In this document: positions 26,088 through 34,058 of the stretch, piece after piece
Position numbering within the stretch: position 1 is the stretch's first letter
Layout: the number at the start of each line of letters is the position of its first letter
Assembly: GCA_964291275.2 (NCBI GenBank)
Contig: OZ219799.1
Coordinates: forward strand, 2,046,001-2,110,000
Length of the DNA stretch: 64,000 nt
Direction of reading: 5' to 3'
Origin: Bin80 sp964291275
Lineage (GTDB): Bacteria > Bacteroidota > Rhodothermia > Rhodothermales > Bin80
Made by a program: the position numbers and the translations under genes
The notes under the pieces: model-generated
What the model was told of the DNA's origin: nothing
Seen by the model: the letters and a program-made list of their open reading frames with translations, nothing else
Databases searched by the model: none

Positions 26088-27237
26088 CTCTTGCAAGAGT
26101 AATGCATCGCACTATTACTGCCAGTGCAAGGGGAAGGGCTATAGCTGGTGAAGGCTGTGGCCACCACGCCAAACCTAGTGCAAACATCGCAGCACTGGCG
26201 GCTGCACACCACCAATAAATAGTCGCCCAGGAACGATGGGAAAAGTAAAGCGGGAGTACGTGCAGCGGCCACGCCCACATAATGTGCAGATTTGGTCGGG
26301 TGATTGTGTGCAGAGATATAAGCCAAAAGAAGGTAACCAAGAGTCCCAAGAGCGTTACCGTGGAGAGCAATGCCACATCGAATTTGCGTTGACAAGGTTT
26401 GCGAAAATCACGCAGGAAATATACAAGTGCCACAACGAAGATGAGCCAGGCTAAACCTGTTGGAAGAGACATCGAACGACGGGTCTCAGGCGTCACGGGA
26501 TTGCCATAAAGCGTATCAGATCTGAGAACCAATGGGGCACCAGTTGCGGTTTGTGCGTTTTGTAGCAAAACTTGCAACTTAATGGGTAAGAGGGCCAGCT
26601 CTCTTTGTGATGCATAACGATCCACTGGGAGTCCCATAGCAAGATTGATGGCCATGTCCAATTCCGGGCGCGCATGTACATAGGGCCTGACCAGATCACG
26701 AAAGGTCACACCCGTTGAAGTTGAATCGGCCAAGGGAGCTTGTAAAGCATACTCCAGAGCATCACGAATCCGTGTAGCGCAATTATCATAGAGAAAATCG
26801 TAGCGATATGTGCGATTTTCTGGAAGAGCATTGTTAGACAGGTATTGATAGAGTGCCCGTCGCTCGGATGGTGTGAGATTCAAGTGCTGCTCCACAACTC
26901 CACGTTTTTGTGAGAACCAGGAGTATTCAACCAAGGCGGGCGAGTTTTGCAAGGACAATTGATAGTCCAGTTTCCCATATGCAAACCGGGCAATGAACGA
27001 TAGAGGGTTCCTGAAGTCGAATGTGCCGTAGTTGTATGAGATATCAATTTCAGTAACCGGATCCCAGATTCTGAGTGCACTATGCCCCCAGAGAGAGTAA
27101 ATGGCCTCTCCTGGATAGATGGTAAATACCGATACACGCGCAGAGTCCGATATCTGAGCACGGGTAGGCATTACCAACGTGAGCGAGATAAGGCTCAATA
27201 GCGCGAACAGGGCCAGTATTCTATGAGTTAACCGCAT
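26050..27237 (-). CDS. DUF4105 membrane protein
   Basis: Envelope protein of about 395 residues with a DUF4105 domain. Signal MRLTHRILALFALLSLISLTLV (ATG at 27237 chosen because it starts this signal; an ATG 24 bases upstream overlaps nth). The domain shows YPGEAIYSLWGHSALRI, DISYNYGTFDF, YLSNNALPENRTYRYDFLYDNCATRIRDAL (conserved NC pair), followed by four or five membrane helices at the C-terminus. DUF4105 is a predicted periplasmic NlpC-like peptidase domain of unproven function. The final 12 residues (VPRTGFEPVLPA) are read from the antisense of tRNA-Glu, so the natural C-terminus may not be conserved. Confidence 0.75.
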   Translation of the reverse strand: MRLTHRILALFALLSLISLTLVMPTRAQISDSARVSVFTIYPGEAIYSLWGHSALRIWDPVTEIDISYNYGTFDFRNPLSFIARFAYGKLDYQLSLQNSPALVEYSWFSQKRGVVEQHLNLTPSERRALYQYLSNNALPENRTYRYDFLYDNCATRIRDALEYALQAPLADSTSTGVTFRDLVRPYVHARPELDMAINLAMGLPVDRYASQRELALLPIKLQVLLQNAQTATGAPLVLRSDTLYGNPVTPETRRSMSLPTGLAWLIFVVALVYFLRDFRKPCQRKFDVALLSTVTLLGLLVTFFWLISLHTITRPNLHIMWAWPLHVLPLYFSHRSWATIYWWCAAASAAMFALGLAWWPQPSPAIALPLALAVIVRCITLARVPRTGFEPVLPA

Positions 27238-27253
27238 ACCCCTCAGGAGGTCA

Positions 27254-28138
27254 ATGGACATAGGCAGAAAGAAGCGTGCTCAAATCATACTTGACGCGCT
27301 CGCAAAAGTAATTCCACGCCCGGAGAGTGAGCTCAATTTCTCAGGAGAGTATGAGCTCATAGTCGCTGTTATTCTTTCCGCACAGTGCACGGATGCACGT
27401 GTTAACCTAGTCACGCCGTCGCTGTTCAAAGTATGGCCGACATTTGCTGCGCTTTCTCAGGCTGCCCCGGAGGATGTGGCCAATATAATTGCATCCATCT
27501 CATACCCCAATAACAAAGCCAGGCATTTGGTGGGTATGGCTCGCCAGGTAATGTCGGACTATGATGGTCAGCTTCCCATGAGTCAGGCAGGTTTGATGAA
27601 ATTACCAGGCGTTGGAAGAAAAACAGCACAAGTGGTTTCGTCCGTCGCATTCGATGACCAGGACGCGCTGCCTGTAGACACACATGTTTTTCGAGTTGCC
27701 AATCGGATTGGGCTAGTGCATCAGGCGGATACTCCACTGAAGGTAGAGCGAGGCCTTAAACGAGTGATTCCTCGGGGAAACTGGGGGCTGGCGCACCATC
27801 TTCTGATCCTGCATGGGAGATACACCTGTACTGCACGTAATCCTGGTTGCACTGCCTGTGTAGTAGCGGATGCGTGCAAATACTACGAGACAGTTCAGCG
27901 CCTTCCGCAACCCATCGTGGGATTGGATCCGGCAAGGGGTGCGTACTACTGTGCAACTCGGCGACATTACTTTAGTGAGCCTGCTTCACGTACCGACCGC
28001 ACCGGAGTTGTACAGCTGAGCTGCCCGCGATGTAATTCAATGAATGTGTATGTCTCCAAGACCGGGCATACGTCAAAAGTCGTCCGTGATTACCGCATCG
28101 ATAAACCAAGTCGTAAAACAAACAAGAATGCCCAGTAA
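27254..28138 (+). CDS. nth: Endonuclease III with C-terminal zinc-ribbon-like extension
   Basis: DNA glycosylase/AP lyase removing oxidised pyrimidines. Helix-hairpin-helix LMKLPGVGRKTAQVV with catalytic Lys123, catalytic Asp142 in LPVDTHVFRVANR, and the [4Fe-4S] loop Cys192-X6-Cys199-X2-Cys202-X5-Cys208, exactly the Nth spacing. Normal Nth ends near residue 211; here about 85 more residues follow, with Cys233, His238 and a Cys257-X2-Cys260 pair in LSCPRCNSMNVYV, resembling half or all of a zinc ribbon. The frame overlaps gpmI by 11 bases. Core function is certain; the tail's role is unknown. Confidence 0.93.
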   Translation: MDIGRKKRAQIILDALAKVIPRPESELNFSGEYELIVAVILSAQCTDARVNLVTPSLFKVWPTFAALSQAAPEDVANIIASISYPNNKARHLVGMARQVMSDYDGQLPMSQAGLMKLPGVGRKTAQVVSSVAFDDQDALPVDTHVFRVANRIGLVHQADTPLKVERGLKRVIPRGNWGLAHHLLILHGRYTCTARNPGCTACVVADACKYYETVQRLPQPIVGLDPARGAYYCATRRHYFSEPASRTDRTGVVQLSCPRCNSMNVYVSKTGHTSKVVRDYRIDKPSRKTNKNAQ

Positions 28139-29636
28139 ACACATTCTGATAATCCTGGATGGCTACGGTATAGCCGTGGACCCAACGGTAAGCGCTATAC
28201 ACAAGGCACGAAAGCCATTTTTGGACAGTTTGTTTGCCAAGTATCCGCATGGAACGCTGGAAGCATCAGGAAGACCGGTTGGACTTCCACCCGGACAAAT
28301 GGGCAATAGTGAGGTCGGGCATATGAACCTGGGTGCCGGCCGCGTGGTGAATCAGGAAATCACGCGTATTGATTTAGCCATAGAGAATGGCCTGATCTTC
28401 AGGGATGAAGTACTGGTCAATGCCGCACAGCATGCACGCAATGCGCGGTTGCATTTTATGGGATTATTTTCTGACGGTGGAGTTCACAGTCACTTAAATC
28501 ATCTCATAGCACTTTGTCAGTTGGCGCAGCGTGAGGGCCTCTCACGCGAACAGGTGTGCGTACATGCATTCACCGACGGCAGGGACTCTGATCCCCATGG
28601 CGGAGTTCGTTACGTACGAGAGTTTGAGCAGCGAGCAGGGCATTTGGCGCGAATCGTAACCGTAATTGGTCGCTACGATGCAATGGACCGAGATCGGCGA
28701 TGGGAGCGTATCCAGAAAGCCTATCGCATGCTTACAAAAGGCGAAGGGCAGCTGTCTGCAAGTGCAGTTGAGGCTCTTGAGGCCAGTTACTCGGCCGGTG
28801 TTACGGACGAGTTTATTGAACCACATGTCATTGAACAGGTCCCCATCACCGATGGAGACGCAGTCGTGTTTTTTAACTTCAGAGCCGATCGGGGCCGTCA
28901 GTTAGTCAATGCATTTACGCAGAGACCTACGGATGCCGATTTTGAAGTGGAGGTTTTTGAGCAACTTTATTTTGTCACGCTCACACCATACGACAAAAAA
29001 TTTGGTTTGCCAGTTGCGTTTGATAAGGTGGACCTTGAGGAAACCTTGGGGGAGGTTGTATCCAAGGCGGGGCTGCGTCAGTTACGGGTAGCAGAGACTG
29101 AAAAATATCCGCATGTAACCTATTTCTTTAGTGGTGGACGGGAAAAACTGTTTGAGGAGGAAGAGCGCGTTTTGGTTGCCTCGCCGAAGGTAGCCACCTA
29201 TGACTTGCAGCCAGAAATGAGTGCGCCCGAAGTTGCCAGTCGCTGTGCAGATGTGTTGAGACAGGAAAGGTTTGATTTTATATGCCTGAATTTCGCCAAT
29301 CCCGATATGGTTGGTCACACGGGCGTATTTGAAGCAGCGGTAAAGGCAGTAGAGGCTGTTGATGAAGCTGCGCGTATTGTGGTTGAGGCTGCACGCGATG
29401 CCAACTACAGTATCAGCATTATTGCCGACCATGGGAACGCTGACTGCATGCGCAATGAGGACGGCTCACCCCATACGGCTCACACCACCGCGCTCGTACC
29501 CCATCTGATCATCAGAGATGGATTCTCCGGTCCTATACGACCGGGTAAACTTGGGGATGTGGCACCTACAATCTTGAAACTTATGGGGTTGCCGATACCG
29601 GATACCATGACGGGGAGTGTTCTGGTGGATATTTAG
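28128..29636 (+). CDS. gpmI: 2,3-bisphosphoglycerate-independent phosphoglycerate mutase
   Basis: Glycolytic enzyme interconverting 3- and 2-phosphoglycerate, alkaline-phosphatase superfamily with two Mn ions. LIILDGYGI gives metal ligand Asp11; GQMGNSEVGHMNLGAGR holds the phospho-accepting Ser61. Further motifs are FTDGRDSDPHGGVRYV, IGRYDAMDRDRRW, FFNFRADRGRQL, NFANPDMVGHTG and ADHGNAD. The ATG at 28128 (MPSKHILIIL) matches the family start and gives 503 residues, close to the usual 510; the open frame continues upstream into nth without support. Confidence 0.95.
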   Translation: MPSKHILIILDGYGIAVDPTVSAIHKARKPFLDSLFAKYPHGTLEASGRPVGLPPGQMGNSEVGHMNLGAGRVVNQEITRIDLAIENGLIFRDEVLVNAAQHARNARLHFMGLFSDGGVHSHLNHLIALCQLAQREGLSREQVCVHAFTDGRDSDPHGGVRYVREFEQRAGHLARIVTVIGRYDAMDRDRRWERIQKAYRMLTKGEGQLSASAVEALEASYSAGVTDEFIEPHVIEQVPITDGDAVVFFNFRADRGRQLVNAFTQRPTDADFEVEVFEQLYFVTLTPYDKKFGLPVAFDKVDLEETLGEVVSKAGLRQLRVAETEKYPHVTYFFSGGREKLFEEEERVLVASPKVATYDLQPEMSAPEVASRCADVLRQERFDFICLNFANPDMVGHTGVFEAAVKAVEAVDEAARIVVEAARDANYSISIIADHGNADCMRNEDGSPHTAHTTALVPHLIIRDGFSGPIRPGKLGDVAPTILKLMGLPIPDTMTGSVLVDI

Positions 29637-29723
29637 TGATTGGCAGAAAACCCTGATATTCAGGCGGCGAGTTCAAAATTACGGTTGTTTTTTGTATTTG
29701 TGAGACGCGCGTTTCGGGCCTGT

Positions 29724-30681
29724 TCACAGAATGTGATACGCCAGTATAAACTGGTACGTATCCTCCACCACGGCGACCGGAACCCCCAGCTCTGCCACGA
29801 CCCCCGCCTTGCCCTTATTGATCCGGCGCGTGTACGGCTTGTGGATCGAAAACATTTTCTCCTCATGCGGAGTCTTCTCGCTGTCCAGTATCCGCCGCCG
29901 GACCTGATCTGCAAAAAGTTCCGCATAGTCCAGATAACCGCGGATCTCGACCTGCACCTGGGCCGATTCCTCCGCTTCGGCCAGCGCCTCCAATAGCACC
30001 CGTGCACGGTTGGCGTTCTTCTGGCAAAGCTTCAATTACGCCTTCACCCCCTTCGGATTCCACCGGAAGCGGGGCGCGGTCCGCACTTTGTTAAAGAATG
30101 CATACACCTTACGCCTGCGGTCCGCATGCTTGCGCCAGCCTGGAATGTCAAAGGCCGCCGCCACACGCCCATACGAGCGAATCAGACCCTGAACCGAATC
30201 CCACAACAAACTCACGTCGGTCGGAAAGTGCACGTGTGTCTTAACCACCCTCGAATCGCAACGACCGCGCAGTGCGGCGCCAGACTTTTTTCCGGCCACC
30301 CCGTGCCCCGCGCGAACGATCAACTCAATCACACGCAGAATCAACTCTGGAGTCAACAACAGCACGTTGTCGACCAGTCGTTGCCGCGTGTACTTGAGCG
30401 CATCAAAGCCCGCATCGCCATGCCCCAGCAATTCTCGAAGCAAGAGATCGTTGTTCGGCTGGTACAACAGCGCATCGTAGTCCAGATCCAGACACCGCTT
30501 GATGGTCGCAATAGACATGTTGCAGGCCCTTGAGCACCGTAGACATATCGTCCCGCATCTTCGGGTCAATCACAGTCTCCTCAACTGGTGTACTGTCGAG
30601 TGCGCGGCACTCTGGCACGATCTTGCGCATGGCTACACAGGTGAATGTGGACTGTTTTGCCCCCTCAAACGCAAAAATCAC
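29724..30681 (-). pseudogene. Decayed ISNCY-family transposase
   Basis: Minus-strand pieces line up in order with ISNCY-type transposases: MRKIVPECRALDS and LKGLQHVY at the N-terminus; CLDLDYDALLYQPNNDLLLR, LLGHGDAGFD, LVDNVLLLTPEL, KKSGAALRGRCDSRVV and HVHFPTDVSLLWD in the middle; EKMFSIHKPYTRRINKGKAG and VVEDTYQFIL near the end. Defects are a frame change near 30530 with apparent loss of about 40 residues, an in-frame TAA at 30036-30038, and absence of the final third. No intact inverted repeats or target duplication were found. It abuts the 3' end of gpmI and marks the left edge of the accessory island. Confidence 0.75.
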
Positions 30682-30785
30682 GTGAAAAATCCCCGGATTC
30701 GGGGCTTAACGTATGTCGTAACCTACTTGGACGCAGTGAGTTAACTGATTTTCGGACAAGCACCAGTTAAGTGCATAGTCACCTT

Positions 30786-30979
30786 GTCGAACGTTCCGAT
30801 GAGTAGCAGAGGCCTACCATCATGTTGTCTCTCTGCCCCTCTTGGACAATCGCCCGTTCCCAATTGGTCTGAAAGATCCAGAGACCCAATGCTTGATCAC
30901 GCAAAATCGCGGTGCCTTGAGGATCGTGGCTGGTGGCAGTTTTCTGTCCTTCAGTGAACACACGAGCTTCCTCATGGGA
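30786..30979. repeat. Dispersed repeat, copy A (about 190 bp)
   Basis: This segment is clearly homologous, at roughly two-thirds identity or better, to 50369-50559 in the same orientation. The best shared blocks are GTCGAACGTTCCGATGAGTA, CGTTCCCAATTGG and CTGAAAGATCCAGA. Minus-strand translations are alignable (WIFQTNWER against WIFQANWER, YSSERST in both), and so are plus-strand ones (RPFPIGLKDPET in both), so the coding strand, if any, is unclear. Both copies lie next to IS remnants. No family recognised. Confidence 0.7.
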
Positions 30980-31280
30980 TCTCAAGCCATTGCAGCATCA
31001 AATCTTCAAGGTCAAGGGACTCTCACTCGGAATTAATCCGCGACGAAGCAAGGCAAAACGACCTCCAAAAGAGGACTCCGAAACGTAAAAAAGCGAGAAA
31101 ACAGGCCTTATTTTGCCCCCTGAAAACAGGGGGACGGAACCTCATGAAAAGCCCCACTACAATGATGAATTTACGTCAAGCACGACCAGTTCCTGACGAC
31201 ATGAGTATCCCTCGCTATGCTAAGCCCCAGGCGGACTTGCCTCGTTTTCTTGTCACATACCAAGCACAATCTAGCAGACA
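30980..31280. other. Non-coding gap with a strong hairpin
   Basis: No gene recognised. A perfect stem CCCCCTG-AAAA-CAGGGGG at 31116-31133 stands out, but neither side carries the T-run expected of an intrinsic terminator. It lies downstream (minus strand) of the split NTPase gene, where a transcription end would be expected. Confidence 0.4.
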
Positions 31281-32885
31281 CTAATTGAGTGATCGTCGCT
31301 TTAACGCGAAGCTCGCATTGGCAATGATGGACTGTGCCTTATCGTTTGCCTCAATATTATGGCTGCACAGAATACTTCCGTGGCATCGTCGACCGTAGTT
31401 AGCAACTATGTCCGCCGCCATCACCAAAGCTCTAATGTCTGTTTGATGAATAAGCCAGTTCTGTACGACTTCCATCACATGATCAACAGAAGCGCCTGCT
31501 TCGAAAAACTTCTCAATCCAAGGGTTCAAAAAGAATGGCTGTCCCCTTCTGAACATGTCATCAAGGCTTGCCATCGCACGAGTATCATCTGTGTAGTCAG
31601 ACCTAACATGTGGGTCAAGGTGGTGGCGCCGGAATACAAACCATCCATTACGGTTGCATACATCCCAAAGCATCCGGAAGTCATCATCGCTTAAATATTC
31701 GAAGTAAGGTAGCAGGGCTTCAAGCTGCTCCATTCGTGTTATCCCTCTGCGACCCTTAATCATGAGTCCAAAATGTAAGACTAGGCGCTTGAACACAGAT
31801 TCGGGGTAGGTGCATTGAAAAATGGCTTTTGCGGCGATTTTCGTGAGGCGTGGGGTCGCGGTGTAAAGGGCCACTTGCACATAGTAGGAAGAGTAACGCA
31901 AATGACACCAGTGTTTAACCAGTAATTCTTCCGCTGTGCGTGTCGGAAGCTCCATCAGGCATTCTGATAGCACCTCGTCGAGCGAGTAATTGCTCGTCGG
32001 GCTCCAAGTTCGCCCCATCTGCTCACCTCGCCGGTGCAGAGCTGCATCAAGAATTGTGGTTAGCTCATCTGACCAAATATGCCGACCTGCACGCCACCAG
32101 TAGCCTATCGTATCTTGCCGTAGTTTCTCTATCAGACTAGATGTAGCTTCATGGTCACCTCGCTTGAGCCGCTGATACAGTGCCTGAGTCTCAATATCGT
32201 CGCCGGTTGAGACAGTTTGGAGAACTGGAATATCTTCTTTCGAAGTAGTAGAACACCAAAGCCTGAGCGCCAATTCGCGTAAGCGCTTTTCATTTGACCT
32301 GTTTGCCCACATTTCATGGAGTCGATGTCGTGAGGCATCGGACATTGCACGGCCCGTCCTTTCTTGCCGCCAACTCCATGTACTTTCTATTGTCGTTAAC
32401 AAGTGCAGAAAGCTCTCGTCGCTTGCAGCGAGTTCCCGAGCAAGGAACTCAACCACAGCAGGGTGATCAATTCCGTGCAGCATGAATGTAATTGGCCAGC
32501 GCAGATCAGACGAGTCTGTCCGTTCGATGAAGTAGAGAATCGCTGGCTCTGGGAGTTTTTCCTGGAAAGCAAATCGAATTTCATGCGAAGCGAGATTGTT
32601 GCGGGGTGAGCTTGAATACTCTTCTTCTGTTTCATCAGGTAACGCAGCCCAACTATCACAAACTGGTGCCAACAGTTCGGCAGCATCGTCGCTACAACAC
32701 TGTGCCGCTGCCCACAAGTAATCCGCGAGCCTTGTATCTCGACCAGCATCAGTTAGCCAAGAGGTTTTAATTGCATCGGCTAGTGCTGGGTCACCTATGT
32801 AGCCAGCCTCAAGGCGCCTGACCTGAAACCGGATGTGAGTGAGCCGCGGCGTAAAATTCCATTTAGCGCGTGAATAGCCGTTGTA
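31281..32885 (-). pseudogene. Split defence-type NTPase gene, C-terminal fragment
   Basis: Third piece of one large minus-strand gene. The frame is open from the C4 run at 32886-32889 (giving GYSRAKWNFTPRLTHIRFQV and RRLEAGYIGDPALADAIKTS) through to the stop at 31281, about 535 residues. The sequence is rich in W, L, R and E with helical repeat character (LADYLWAAAQCC, AAELLAPVCDSW, VVEFLARELAASDESFLHLL), like the alpha-solenoid C-terminus of STAND-type ATPases. No catalytic motif. It is out of frame with the middle fragment by one base; one extra G in the run restores a single frame. Confidence 0.65.
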
Positions 32886-34058
32886 CCCCTATTCTGCCGA
32901 ACGTGATGGATTAATTCAGCATGTCCGGCTCCCGTTAAACCGGGGCGGAATTGAGAGCAAAGTTTAATTCCCGCCACAAGATCCCCATTGCGAAAACTGG
33001 CCCGCAGCCCCCACCAACAAGATTTCTCGTTGCGAAAGTGCTTGACAAGTGAAATGACGTGTCGCGCATCTGTCTCAGAGAGCACGCGACATGCAGACAA
33101 GCGCAAACTGGCGTATTGAGATCCATGGGTTGGATCTTTCCCCAGCCATTGTTTAGCAGACTCAACGATGGCACAGTAGAGATCATTGGCAGACTCAGAT
33201 TTGCCGAAGTAGCGCATCGCACAGAATAGCGCAAGGGGGTTGGCACTTCCAACTTGCTTCACTACTGCAATTCGAACGTTTCCACGAACCAAGGCCATAC
33301 CAATGATTTCTGCATAAAACGGCTCCGTTAATACCGTCTCGGGCATGGCTTCTCGGCACAAGAGATCATCTGCCGCGTCCGCAAGAAGCCAGTCACGAAC
33401 GCGATCATGGCGAAATGCAAGTCGTTCATCCAAGGGAGGACCGATAGCGCGAATGACTTCACGGAAATGCACGATATGCCGGAGTATGTTTGGGATGTCG
33501 GGTGTGTCTCTAAACCAAGAGACTATTTCGGTCATAGAAATGTCTAGGCAACGCTGCTCCAGCATTCTGGCGGCGAGGCGTCTTAACCCATTCCGGTACT
33601 CTCCCGCTGTAAAATTGCCTTGATGTTCAGCCAGACTCGCTAAGCTGCCGTCTATAAACGATTGGATGACATTGTCAGGATTTGGTACCCTCGCAGGGTC
33701 TTGCAGGGCGATAAGAAGGGGGTCTTTACCAAGAGCTACTGCCACTTCTTCTGCGCCGAGTCGTGAAATGGGAACCCCAGAATGCTTCCAGCGGCGTCGT
33801 ACGGCTGCTACTCCTTCTGCTGCTGTGAAGGTAGTTGCTAAGAGCACTAATTCACTGACTTTCTTACGGACCTGATCACTAAGTGCTACCAGTATCTGGG
33901 GCCAAACCGGGCATAGAAGCTGCCAGTTTGCCACCTGATCACGCTTCTTCCGTTGCGTACCCCATTTTACCATTCTTTCAATGATCGGCGTTGGATCTCT
34001 TGATTGGTTGATATCCTCTACGATCATCAACAATGGCGTCTGGACCGAGGCCAAGCTC
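32886..34058 (-). pseudogene. Split defence-type NTPase gene, middle fragment
   Basis: Second piece. It begins at the IS4-element target duplication and reads SLASVQTPLLMIVEDINQSR, whose LLMIVED is a good Walker B of a P-loop NTPase; joined to the first piece across the insertion it gives one continuous frame. Later motifs are VGRDP-free helical segments typical of a winged-helix/arm region: LLATTFTAAEGVAAVRRRWK, EVAVALGKDPLLIALQDP, LAFRHDRVRDWLLADAADDL (FRHDRVRDWL resembles the conserved F-x-HD-x-hxDW-h of NACHT/STAND proteins). It ends in a shifted frame after 32886. Confidence 0.65.

Noticed and set aside
31116..31133. GC-rich hairpin as intrinsic terminator
   Set aside because: No run of T follows on either strand, so it is only recorded as a hairpin in the gap entry.
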